From: Omphalotus guepiniiformis
Lineage: Eukaryota; Basidiomycota; Agaricomycetes; Agaricales; Omphalotaceae
Length of the DNA stretch: 64,000 nt
Assembly: GCA_028554645.1 (NCBI GenBank)
Contig: JAQOOI010000070.1
Location: forward strand, 310,001-374,000
Reading direction: 5' to 3'
Under the pieces are notes generated by a model. That model was given only the letters and a program-made list of their open reading frames with translations. It had not been told where the DNA came from and ran no database searches. Made by a program: the position numbers and the translations under genes. Positions 18,775 to 29,866 of the stretch are shown one piece after another (the stretch's first letter is position 1; each line of letters starts with the position of its first letter).

Positions 18775-21700
18775 ACGGCACTAAGCTTTGAACACAGCTC
18801 TGTGATCAGCCATGCTGAACGTGAGATTTCTTCGCGGATGACAGATTCTGAGTGGAGAAAGGTTGTTCTCAAAGCTCGTGAAGATGTATTGCAAGACAAG
18901 AATACCAATGTCCCGTCACAGCATCCTGACAATGCTACTGTCAATCAATCTTCACTTCCAGTCACAGATCAGGTGCGCGTTGTTGATAAGGCCTACTTGG
19001 AAAGAAGATTTCATGCTGGTGAGACACAAACATTCACGGATGAAACTGCTACCTTATTTAATCTAAACACAGAGCAGGATCGAGCTTTCCGCATTGTTGC
19101 CAATCATGCTTCAAGCCCGTACTCAGGTCAGTTAAAGATGTATATAGGTGGCATGGGTGGCACAGGTAAATCTCAAGTCCTAAAAGCATTATCACATTTC
19201 TTTGCCTGTAGAAATGAAACACATCGCTTCATTGTAGTAGCACCAACCGGAAGTGCAGCCTCCCTTCTAGGAGGATCAACCTATCATTCAGTTTTGAGTA
19301 TTTCAGAATACACCTCCAAAAGAACTTTGCCTCAAGTTCGTGACCGTCTGCGTGGTGTAGACTATATTTTCATTGATGAGGTCTCAATGGTATCAGCTCT
19401 GGAATTGTATCAAATTAGTAAGAGGCTGGCACTGTCTTTGGTTGAAGAAGGTACCGCTTTTGGTGGCATGAACATCATTGTGGCAGGTGACTTTGCCCAA
19501 TTGCCACCAGTGATGGGAGGTGAAGCTGGTGCTTTGTATAGTGATCTCATAGGTTGTAGTGGCGTATCACTCAAAAAGCAAGAAGAGGCTATCGGAAAAG
19601 CCCTGTGGCATGAGTTTAACACAGTGGTTATTTTGAGAAAGAATATGAGATGTCAGGGTTTAAGCAAGGATGACCGAAGGTTCCGCACGGCTTTGGAAAA
19701 TATGCGCTACAAAAAATGCAGCCAGGCTGACATAGCATTTCTCAATTCTAGAGTGGCACAATCGAGCAGTGTTGATGACACACCAACAATTGTACATAAG
19801 TCATTTCGCGATGTTCCCATTATAACAGCCCGTAACGCCCATAAGGATGAAATTAACAGACTTGGCTCACAACGATTTGCTGCTGAATCAGGACAAGATC
19901 TAATGAACTTCTATTCAGATGATGTTATTAAGCCACCAAAGAATATTGGTTCTCTTACCTCACGCATGAACCAGAAACAGAGGCAACCCAGAGAAATGAC
20001 AGACAAGTTACAGCAGCTTCTATGGAGTCAGACAGATAGCTCATCCGAGGACAACCTACCAGCTAAGCTCTCACTTTGTCTAGATATGCCAGTGATGATA
20101 CGGACCAATCTAGCTACAGAACTGTGCATTACTAAAGGTCAGGAGGCAACAGTCTATGCCTGGCAGGCCAAAAAGGGTTCAAGAGGTCAGAATACACTGG
20201 ATACTCTTTTTGTCAAACTCACAAACCCACCAAGAGAAGTCAAGATACCAGGTTTACCTGTCAATGTTGTTCCTTTATCACCTTCCACCAATACAATGTG
20301 GGTGACACTTCCTGATGACACTGCAGTGCATGTTGCAAGAACTCAAGTTGAAATTCTGCCCTGTTTTGCAATGACAGATTATGCATCCCAAGGTAAGACC
20401 AGACCGTTTAACCCAGTAGATCTACTCTACTGCAAAAACTTTCATGGCTACTATACAGCACTATCACGCAGTGCAGCAGCAGCCGGCACCGTAATTGTGC
20501 AGAGTTTTCATCCAGATAAGCTGGTGGGTGGTGCATCAAGAGCTCTGTGGCGTGAATATCGAGAGCTTGAACTCTTGGATGACATTACAAGACTGAAATT
20601 TGAAGGTAAATTGCATAAAAGTGTCACAGCAGACAGAAGAAACATACTTATCAAAGCCTTCCGCAAGTGGAAGGGTTCCTCTTATGTACCACAAGGCATG
20701 CACAGCACATTAAAATGGTCCACCAAAGATCCGTTAACAGAATTGGATATAGAAGAACTACAATGGCGTGTTATGAAACCAAATTCTCAACCAGCTCCGC
20801 TAACCCAGGCACCCTCAAGACTCAAAGCGGCACAGGGAAGTGTACCTTTACCAAGAACTCAGACAATTGACGCCACTGCACAAAATACTGCTCAAACTAC
20901 GCAAGAGTCAAGTCAGACTACGCTAATTAGTAGTCAGGACTCTGATTCCACGGCTGTTGAGTCTGACGGAGGTCTTAAAACTGTGTTGATAACCAGGCCA
21001 ATAAAAGGTGCCTTAAACAATAGCATCAATGGCCGAGCGTTTGTTAACAGAACTGGTCCAACTTGGAGTAACAATAGCTGTGCTTATGACACTGTAATAG
21101 CCATTCTGTTCAGCCTGTGGTCATCCGATCCTGACAGATGGGATATATCACTGAGACAGGTAAACAATGAACTGTTGGCAAACCTGTTGCAAGAGTTTGA
21201 ACGTTGTCGATTGCAATCAACCACCCTAGAGCAGGCAAGAGATCAACTGCGCCGATCACTGCATATCCTCAATAGACATGACTTTGGATGGGGTGAACTG
21301 GCATCTGTACCCTTGATTATGGATAAGCTCTTCAGCAGCCCTGGAGCTCAAACAGTTCGGGTTGAAAGGGTGTGTTGTAACGGCCACTTACATCGCGGAA
21401 TCCACTATCAGAACAGCCCTGTTTTTGAGAGAAATCACAACTCAACAAGGTCCGTTGCTGAGTGGCTAAAGAAACTTCAGCATGAAACAGCCTCTAAATG
21501 TGCCAGATGCGGTAGCACTGTAAGCTACCAGCAAACACTGCTAACCGCACCTCCTCTGATATCGTGTCACTTCGTACCAAACACCGCAGTCAACCCGACA
21601 TTCTACATTGACAGCACTGTGAGCCTCAACATTGCAGACGAAGAATATACGTACAAGCTTCGAGGTGTCATCTACTTGGGGGATCGACACTACATTTGCC

Positions 21701-21876
21701 GGATTATCAATTCAAATGCATCAGTGTGGAACCATGACGGTATTGGGGCCAATGGAAATAAGCTGGCCTATGCGGGTAGCCTTGATAGCAATCGATGTGT
21801 GAATATTCAGAAGTGCAAAGGCAAACTTGCGTACGGTGCGGTGTATGCTCTCGTGCGCCCCCTTGAAGCTCTGTGA
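18775..21876 (+). pseudogene. Helitron-type PIF1 helicase fused to a ubiquitin-protease-like domain (5' part lost)
   Basis: Real coding starts after the LTR with TALSFEHSS. Helicase motifs in order are Walker A GGMGGTGKS, Walker B FIDEVSM, AGDFAQLPP, RKNMRCQ, TDYASQGKT and YTALSRSA. A Gln/Thr-rich linker follows. The last 300 residues carry a likely USP/C19-type fold: the Cys box SNNSCAYDTVIAI and the His box HYICRIINSNASVWNHDG, with CCNGH and CARCG in between. These are the DNA-unwinding and deubiquitinase-like parts of a fungal Helitron protein. This frame is open, but the Rep domain and the start are missing, so the gene cannot make a full transposase. Confidence 0.85.
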
Positions 21877-22074
21877 ATGCTAAATACATCGCAACCTTTA
21901 ATGACTGAAAAATCCTGCAGCGCAGTAGAACCGTTATAACCTTCAAAAGTTCAATATTAGTCGTGAAAGTGGTGGCTCTCAGGACTGGTGTTGAGTAGGT
22001 GTTTCGGTGTATTCATATGAGTATGACAATGTGGAGCAGGTATTTACAAGCTATGTGGGTAATTCCGGTTGCGG
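21877..22074. other. Helitron 3' flank before element C
   Basis: About 200 bp with no coding. I do not see a clear Helitron terminal hairpin followed by CTRR. The last four bases, GCGG (22071-22074), are the left target-site bases of element C. Confidence 0.5.
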
Positions 22075-23920
22075 TGTAGTGACTATGAAATGAACGAGAG
22101 AGATACTCAAATGAGCACAATCCAACTCAAATCAAAATGATGTAGGGTGAGGTGTGACTGGCGTTGTCAGAGATTCCGCACAGTTAGACGCAACAATTGA
22201 ACTTCGAATCTGCAGGGTTACAGATGTCTTTATCTCAATCTGGGTGAAAAATGGCAGAGGGTATCTCAAAACACAAGATTCAGACAGAAGGTAAGGGTGG
22301 TTTTCAGGGTTCAGGAGGGATTCAGGACAATCAATCTCGATGTTTAAACTCGATCCAATGGTCAGACAATGCAGGAAACAGTCTCAGATGCAGCACAGAC
22401 AGTTTCAGCAGGCAGATTCAGCACAGACAGAACAGCAGTTTCAGCAAAGATTCAGTATCTCTTTCAATTTATCTGCCACAAGGGACTTTACAGAAGTTTT
22501 CACAACTGGATATTTCTCGAACTGAACTCTAAAGAGCCAGGCTATATTTCGTCTAAGAAGGGTTTCCTGCTTTGGCTTGTAGCTTTGGGCAGTACTTGCT
22601 TAAGAAAATCTAAATAGATACTCTGTAAGCTATATATACTAAATCATAAAATCAAACATATATCTCAAAATTAAAAGAGTAATCTGAACAGTAAATGAGT
22701 CAAAAGTAAGTAAGTATCAATTGAGCAGAGATTGGATTCTTTTTAGGTAGTTTTCTAGGTAATTTTCCAGTTAGATAGTCAAAATGTAGGAAATTTGGGT
22801 ATAGATTGGTATAAAAACAGAAATATATCGCTTTGTCCGCGTTCTAGGTGTGTTAGGGCGTACCCAGGGTATCTAAATAAAGGTCCAGAACATGTAAATA
22901 GCAACCAGTATCCTGACAGGTGACATTCTCCTCAGTGCATTGCAAATCTGGTCCCCTATAAGTTTCTCCAAAATTGGCATATTCTCCTCTACTAGGGCAG
23001 CATTAGGAGTTGTGTAGAAGCTCTAGAGCTTATCTAGACCATGCTTCATTGTTTCTATCAGCCACAGTAAGGTACAGTAACTGTTTATTTCAAGTTTTAC
23101 CCCTATACATCTCTTTTTGGTCAGATTTGTACTCAGGTTATATTTCTTGTTTAGGATAGCTCTCAGCTTCTCCTAGGACAGTATTCTATCCCATAGTTTC
23201 GTCTAAGACCTCCAATTAGAGTGCCTTTGTCTTTCATCAAGTTCAGAGGGTTACTGAATTTCAGAGAGATACTCAGACCCAGAGAGATACTCATTTTCAG
23301 TATCTAACTCCTTCCATCATGAGTATTGAGTATCTAACTCATTTGTGCAGATGTAACTTTGAATCTACTTCTCCATTATTACACAGATTGGCAGTTTCTC
23401 TTAGTGACATTATGTTCACATAGTACTCAATGTACAAATATTTCTCTGGTAATACAATCTTCAAGATTGCCCATATTCTCAGCATTCAATCTTATAGTGC
23501 CAACTTAGTTAGCAAGACCAGCTGGAACTTTTGATCAGTCCAAAGGACTTAGATAGTTGTTCAATTGAAGTGAAAATCCATCAACCCCTTGGATTACAGT
23601 CAACAACACTTGGTAGAGTCTCTAGTTATTAGAGGGTGGGTCTGACCAACTCAATCTGGTATGGAACATTGGAATTCCAACACATCTGGAGAGGCATAAC
23701 TAGTATCTCTTTGTATAACCCATTGGTCACAGTTGCTTAGTACCAGATTTAGTACTGTAGCAAACACTACACTTAGGTATTGTGAGTACAAGTATGTTTC
23801 ATGTCTTAACTAGCAGTCTGGGGTGACTCTAGTCCTTTATGTTCAGTTTCCAATGCTTGAACATTCCATTTTTACTTCAATCTGATAGATTTCAGTACTG
23901 AAAGGCTTTTTGACGCAACA
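22075..23920 (-). repeat. 3' LTR of element C (1846 bp)
   Basis: The boundaries come from the PPT at 23921 and TG...CA ends (TGTTGCGTC in element orientation, ending in ACTACA). Its end region matches the other LTRs: TTGTCAGAGATTCCGCAC near 22166 corresponds to the TTGTCGAAGGTTCCGCAC of element A. It carries GAGTATCTAACTC at 23328-23340 and a variant at 23298-23310. No second copy lies in the window to confirm the outer edge. Confidence 0.75.
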
Positions 23921-23954
23921 TTTCCCCCAAAGTAAAATAAGATCGTCCCCGATC
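23921..23954 (-). promoter_or_regulatory. 3' PPT plus inverted repeat (element C)
   Basis: The minus strand has CTTTGGGGGAAA adjoining the LTR, and the inverted repeat GATCG/CGATC (23941-23945 and 23950-23954) around a TCCC loop. It has the same layout as in A and B and lies 272 nt upstream of the gene 1 ATG. Confidence 0.8.
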
Positions 23955-24225
23955 GTACCAGATTGGCCAAAATCGAGTTAGATACAATTATTACTAGCAG
24001 GTTTGTCATAGAAGCACATTTCGTACTGTTCAATATCACAATATCACGTCTCGCGGACTGCCTTTAGGCAAAACCTTTCTCGATTGATCGCCAGTCAATA
24101 CATTTACATCGGCATGTGACGGCAATGTCAGACTTCGGCAAAACCCGCAATCTGCTTCTGTCAAAGTTTCGACTTAAACAGACAGTGATTCTCGTTTTTC
24201 TTTTCACATCTCACTTCGTCCCCCG

Positions 24226-26754
24226 ATGGATGACTTTTCAAGGCAATTGGCTTCCTCTATCACTCTCAGTAGGGAGCCTTCCGAGGTACCGGTAAGTCCT
24301 TTTTAATTCCTTTCTCTCACGCGCTGTTTTTCACAGTGTGTCACATATATATTTGAGAACCGTTCTCAATTGACGGCCTCTTTCTTTCCTTTTCTCCCTC
24401 ACAGCTCGCAGACATGAACGAAGAAGACTATAAATCGCTCTCCGCTATTGCTTCAAGACTAGGTGACTTGGACCGACGTCTACGGGACCAATCGTTCAAG
24501 GAATTTGGCAAGGGTCTTAGATTAAAAACCATTACATCCGCTTTCGACGATTTGAATCTCGCCTTGGTAGGCACCATTTTCTTTTCGTCTTTGTTATCGC
24601 TAACCTCATCTTTACAGACTCGCGTTGCTTTAACTTTCAATCGTTGCCAGAGAGCACATACACATCTCCCCGACTATTTCACTGGCTCCTTTCTTTCAGC
24701 CTGCAATCTCGCGCTATGGCTACATCAGGCAAAGCCAACGTCATTTATTGTGCCGCCCTGGGGGCTAAATCGCGCTAGGCTCGATTCTTTTTGTCTCAAA
24801 TATACAGTAAGTATCTTTCAGATCCTTTTCATTCCATATGCTAACTCTTTACAGCTTCGCAATTTGTGGGAGCCACTTCCTCCATTTCCCAAGCTTAAGC
24901 AAACTCCACAGCTCGAGGAAGACAACGATGACGACGAGATATTACTTCCGCCTCTTGCCACACTCGCTTCGTCTGCGAAGGCCGCTCGCGCTGGATCCTC
25001 GAAGATTTCGGCTCCTGTTTCCAAACCAAAGCCTCAGCCAAAGCCAAAGGCCAAGACCTCTGTAACGCCCTTACCGGGTCGTTCAGTAAGTCTTTTCTTT
25101 TGTTTGACATTTCTCGTTTCTCACTTTTATCGTTTTTAGATGAAACACAAGATTTCCAACGTTGAAGCGACCGCCGAATCAACTGAGCTGACCGACGATG
25201 ACGATGATGACACTGGCTTCGAGTCTGAGAGCTCAGAGCCTCCGGCCAAGAAGTCTCGCGTTTCTGAAGGTAAGAAGCCTGCAGTGGCAGCTTCAAAGGT
25301 ATATTTCTCTTTGTAGATTTACTTCTTCTGTTCTTATGTTTTCTTACACAGGGCAAGGGTAAACAGGCAGTCAAGCCACGACCGAAGATTTGGAAGATGC
25401 GAGTGGAAGAACCGGTTGATGAATCAGCGTCTCGAAAGACTCGCTCGAAAGCGACTCCAGTCACTGTACCAGCATCCAGCGACGAGGAAGAGGATAAGAA
25501 GGAAGAGGAGAGATTGGTCAAGACTGAGGGTTCCAAAGCCCCAGTCAATCTCAATGTCGACTTCGAGGCTCCTTTGTGGGCTTCTCGCGCCGATTTCGCA
25601 ACATCTTCTGTTTCTCTAGCCCCGGGCACCCGTCATGAGGCCCCAAATCTCCACGTAAGTCTCATCATTTCTTTTATTTCAGTTCTTATTACTGACAATG
25701 TCTTCCTTAGCGCTCAGATGGCCGTACGCCGCAGAATCGTGCCAAGGAGGACTTTGAGCAGGTACCTGGTAAGTATCCTTCACTTTCATTTTTCTAGTGT
25801 TTGTTTAACAGTTCTTTTACAGGCCGCGTTGTCTTTGGATGGCCTTATGGCCGTCCTGTTACTTTACAGCAACTCGTTTCAGTCAACCGCACATTCGACA
25901 GGGTGAGTATCTCTCTGACTCGAGAGAGATATTCACTAACATTTCTCTCTGTCCTTATCTAGTTCTTTGGTGATTCCATCTGCGCTTCGTGCGTAGGTGG
26001 GACACACACTGAAGGTAGGGAATGTCGCCCTCAACTTAATAGCAAGACCTTCGAGTGGCGCTGCGCTACCTGCACAAAGGACAACCACACCTGTAGCTGG
26101 TCGTACGGTTTGGAAGGCAGTGATCAGTTGCGATGCCTTTCATACACGTTGGCTCGCAGCGGCAGTGCAGGTAAGTATTTCTTTCATTTCTTTAAACATC
26201 TTTTATTAAAGATTCTTCGTTTCTTAGTTGTCGCTCAGGAAGCCGACCAACTCCAGATCTTGATTGACACCTACGAAGACATGCAAAACAGCGTCTCCGC
26301 GCAGATGCGAGCGATGGAAAGGGTACACCGAACGATCTTGCAGCGTCAAGATCATATCAAGGCTTCGTGTCGTGATCCTCGTCTCGTTTTACATCAAATT
26401 CAGACTGGCGACCCTTCTTTCAACTATTCCGACGAGCAGCTCAAGTTACTGGCTACCGCGCTCGGTTGGGACATCAATCTGGTGTCTCGGGCCAGTTACA
26501 TCGCTAGGAATGAAGCAGGTCGTTTCGTCGTGGTGGATCCAGAAGTCGAGCAGCAAGCCGGCCCTTCCAATATTCGCTCCACTCCCGTTGCTACAGCTGA
26601 CATTGACGAATCGCCTCAGGCGGTCAGTGCCTCGCAGATCACGGTCGAAGAGGACAAAGACAAGGAGGACGAGCTGGAGGAGGAGACAACAGGCAGGGTC
26701 TTAGTGCCAGAAAGCAGTCCACTAGCTGGGAGGGACGATCCCCTCTCAGAGTGA
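24226..26754 (+). CDS. Antisense gene 1 of element C: zinc-cluster protein (about 10 exons)
   Basis: The predicted start is MDDFSRQLASS. The first exon is 24226-24291 and the second 24405-24566. Further exons begin near 24618, 24856, 25141, 25352, 25711, 25824, 25964 and 26228, all with GTAAGT-like donors. Features in order: an N-terminal helical part, an acidic run, the Pro/Lys repeat KPKPQPKPKAK, a second acidic patch with PAKKSR, a segment LQQLVSVNRTFD (shared with gene 1 of A), and the six-cysteine cluster beginning ICASC near 25981. A Gln-rich coil follows, then DPSF...ALGWD, then an acidic tail. It is likely a nuclear DNA-binding protein. Its role is unknown. Confidence 0.75.
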
Positions 26755-27370
26755 CTTTCAAGGCTCGGGTGCGCACATAGTTCGTACCCCTTTATTCCTT
26801 TACTTTCTCCATCTCTCAGCCCGATTCTCACAGATCTGTCGTTCTCTTCGCTTGGCTGGGACCTGCCGTATCCGTTTGCATTTCGTCGCGGGTGACCTTG
26901 GTGTTCAACACACCAAGTTGCCCAAATATATAAAAAATTTTATACCTCGCTTTTTTTTTTTCTGTAGATACTCCCTGTACTTACTTTATAGTAGTATAGG
27001 TCGAAGTATCTTCATAGTAGTACTGAGCTTTCATGCTCAAAATATATGCTTCGTTTTTCTTGGTATGAATCTGGTGTGAAACATAAGAAATCAATTTGAG
27101 AGTCTCCTTCAAATTGAGTATCTAACTCGATTCGAGAGGGAAACAATTCTTTAAATGACTTAAGCCCACAATTTTCAATAAGTATCATTTCTTTTTTTGA
27201 GGATACATTGAATTTAATAAGTCCTTTCTGTCAAGGTTGAGAGCTTTCGATTACTCGGCAATGCTATCCGGCTAAGTCCTCTGCGGTCAAAGCTGTCTAG
27301 ATCTCCAGATTTGAGATATTTGAAATTTCAAAAATTCAAAATTTTTGGCCTTGTAAACTTTGTGTGCTCT
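26755..27370. other. Spacer between antisense genes of element C
   Basis: AT-rich and non-coding. It contains an exact GAGTATCTAACTC at 27116-27128, one of the copies dispersed through element C. Confidence 0.6.
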
Positions 27371-27408
27371 CTCCCCCCAAGTAAAATTAACTTCAACGTC
27401 CCCGTTGA
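27371..27408 (-). promoter_or_regulatory. Central PPT plus inverted repeat (element C)
   Basis: The plus strand has CTCCCCCCAAG, then the 6-bp inverted repeat TCAACG/CGTTGA (27393-27398 and 27403-27408) with loop TCCC. It ends 194 nt before the gene 2 ATG. The stem sequence differs from the 3' copy but both arms change together. Confidence 0.75.
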
Positions 27409-27499
27409 TCAATCTGCTACGCTGGCTAGGCCTCATTGTGCCTGTTTGAACAGCATAGGAGTAATGACCAACTTGCAGATTTAGACGGGGTAGACCAGA

Positions 27500-27507
27500 T
27501 ATAAAAG
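27500..27507 (+). promoter_or_regulatory. TATA box of antisense gene 2 (element C)
   Basis: TATAAAAG lies about 100 nt upstream of the ATG, in the same position as in elements A, B and D. Confidence 0.65.
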
Positions 27508-27602
27508 GTGCAGCGCAGATTCAGAACGACTCAGCACCATCTATCACTTGGTTCTACAACCCTTCCACTTTTATCATTTCTCTATCTCTATATTTTACAG
27601 TT

Positions 27603-27958
27603 ATGGCCCCTAAAGGTCCCAAGACTTGGCCTGAGCGTCCTGAGTGGGTTGCCACAACGCAACAATATCTTTCTCGAGCTACTGGAGCCATGGAGGCCAA
27701 GGATGCGGATACTGAACTGCTTGGGATGCTTATTACAGCCCTTGCAAGCCATCTTGTAAATGTTCAATCTTTGATCCCAGGTCCAATATCTAACTTAATT
27801 TCTTATTACAGAAGAAGTCTCTGCCTGCATATGCGGTTGCTAAGTCCGAGGAAGCGTTCACTTTGTTCGACAAAGGTGTCAATCTGGTTGCAGATGCAGT
27901 CAAGAAGTTCCCATCTGTAGGTGAACCTGACACTTTCTCCGCCATTATAGCTTTCCGG
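27603..27958 (+). pseudogene. Antisense gene 2 of element C, 5' part (split by element B)
   Basis: Exon 1 (27603-27755, 153 nt) encodes MAPKGPKTWPERPEW..., very like gene 2 of element B (MARGSNKTWPERDQW). After the intron 27756-27811, exon 2 runs to PDTFSAIIAF, where element B begins. The last bases CCGG are duplicated at 43386-43389. Joining the two sides after removing one copy gives ...IIAFRDDLAKRRE without a frame change. Confidence 0.85.
27955..27958. repeat. Target-site duplication of element B (left copy)
   Basis: CCGG, with the matching copy at 43386-43389. The four-base duplication has a central CG, like the other insertions in this window. Confidence 0.85.
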
Positions 27959-29188
27959 TGTTGCGCTGAAAACGCATACACACCTGAAATACCTTGAATT
28001 AAACGATTTCTACTGTGAATATGATGGGAATAAAGGGCTAGACTATGTCCCATAGTGCTAGCTAAAACATAGAACATGAATAGTTAAAGGCTCGAAGTGA
28101 AAGGACTACGATGTACGAGTATGCATCAAGACCTTATGGCTGATATGCCTCTAGACCTTCGGCGAAGTAACTACCTGCTGCGAGACTGTACAGTATGGTC
28201 AGACCCACCCTGCCTGGCAAAGAGCCCTTCGTCTGGAAGTCGCTATTCAAGTATCTGTGTAATCCACGGGACTTAGGAAGGAAGAAACTACACACACACA
28301 GGCATAATAGCCTCATGAGCCTAGATAACGTCGAAAGGACAAAGCTAGAGGTATCGCCGAGCCATCAAAATGGTTTGTTCAAACTTAGCCGACCTCCTAG
28401 AACCTGCAGATTGATGATATACTGGAGATAATGCTTTATGATCGGAAATATATGATCGACGATTCCGTTCCGAGATACTAGATGGTCAAAGCTATGAAAA
28501 TGATCAGTCTCGATGACTGTATAATAACTTATTATCAAAGTAATGACAGAATTGGCCTTCGAGCGCTGGATATTGGTATATCTACGAGGTGCTATGGGGT
28601 CTAGATGTTGAAATAGGAGAAAATACGGAAGCCCGACGGGATAAATGACTAGAAACTGCCCTCGGCGCCCCTATAAGTACACTGTAAAACAGTTACGAAG
28701 ATGAATAATAACGAAATGCATAGGAGTAGTTCGTTTAGAATGGCTCGAGCGCATGATAAGAAGGGTCTAGATGTACCAAAAACATCACTAAAACATAATA
28801 CTTACACATATATACCCAAGAACTGCACATAATTACCCTCTAGACGTGCCTACTTACCCAACTCAGTCATATTGTTTCTGTTTATATCCATTTTATACTC
28901 GATGTTATCCCTCTGTTCCTTTTAATTACTCCACTCAGTTTTCTATCTATTTATGAAATACTTACAAGCAGTAGAGTACATATACTGTCATGTATAGGGT
29001 CGAGCACCCCAGGTTACGACTGCCCGCCAAATTGGAGAACTTTACGTATCTTCTAGAGCGTTAAATCGCAGAAGGCCTCTTGATTGTGAACGTCAGGCCC
29101 CGGTTCTTCGAGCTGGTAGAGGCAGACTATTAGGAATTGCAGTGCTTTAATAGAGTGCTAAATATCTGAACATCTGTTGTGTTTGAAC

Positions 29189-29219
<31 letters not shown>

Positions 29220-29455
29220 GTCTGTCTGTCTGTGTCTGTCTGTCTGTGTCTGTCTGTTTGCTGTTTCTGGTACTCGTCGAAGGGTCTAGACGGTGATCTT
29301 ACAGTTCAGTTAGTCTTTCCAACAGTCTAGCTCGACTTTAGTCAGTTTTCTGCGTGCGGAATCTTTGCCAACGCCAGACTACACTCGCTTTTACAAGGCA
29401 ACCTTTGAGTTAAGACGAGTTCCTACGTCTTAGAGTGCTCATTTCGCTGCTATTA
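27959..29455 (+). repeat. 5' LTR of element B (1497 bp)
   Basis: Begins TGTTGCGCTGAAAACG and ends GCTGCTATTA, matching 41893-43385. The end in TA rather than CA is the same in both copies. It contains CTTCGGCGAAG at 28157-28167, the element's recurrent palindrome. Confidence 0.93.
29189..29260 (+). repeat. TCTG microsatellite in the LTR of element B
   Basis: A run of TCTG units with interspersed TGTC units. The matching stretch in the other LTR (about 43123-43190) is slightly shorter, which accounts for the different LTR lengths. Confidence 0.85.
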
Positions 29456-29457
29456 TC

Positions 29458-29475
29458 TGGAGCCCACCGCGAGGG
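29458..29475 (+). promoter_or_regulatory. Primer binding site of element B
   Basis: TGGAGCCCACCGCGAGGG, two nt after the LTR end. It is identical to the sites in A and D. Confidence 0.85.
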
Positions 29476-29611
29476 GTAGTTTCAGAAAACTATTATATCG
29501 AGTTTTACTCTTGAAAGACCTCTGTGTCTAAATATCGCTGTCTTTTGACCTCGGCGAATTGAATTGACGATTTGATTTGCCTCTCGAAGTGGAAATTGTA
29601 CATTTGCATAA

Positions 29612-29866
29612 CACTTCAAGGTATTCTACTTCGAATCCGAGTCTCTTGCAAAGATTAGTGACTCTAGCCGTCGTGGAAAACCTAGAACTACACGAAATTC
29701 CCGTGAGGCTGGACAAGAAGAATTAATATTCGAGTCTAGACCCCCTCGTCGTAGTAGAATCCCTGTTCGAAACAACTTGCCTCTGTCTAGAGAGAGGTAT
29801 AGAGGAACAAACGAAGTTATAGGAGATATAAGACTACCAAGTCCTGAATTCTCTGATTTTACAAAC
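29612..29866 (+). CDS. ATG-less 5' extension of the gag frame (element B)
   Basis: 85 codons are open in the gag frame after a TAA at 29609-29611, without ATG. The basic, Ser/Arg-rich product contains SLAKISD and then NSREAGQEELIFESR, which aligns with the matching extension in element A. Confidence 0.6.

Noticed and set aside
28134..28431. Overlapping small open frames on both strands
   Set aside because: They are inside the LTR of element B and repeated at 42068-42365. The change of one codon between copies is not synonymous-biased, and no domain is seen.
29189..29260. Possible CRISPR-like or functional tandem array
   Set aside because: It is a plain TCTG microsatellite without spacers, and it varies in length between the two LTRs.
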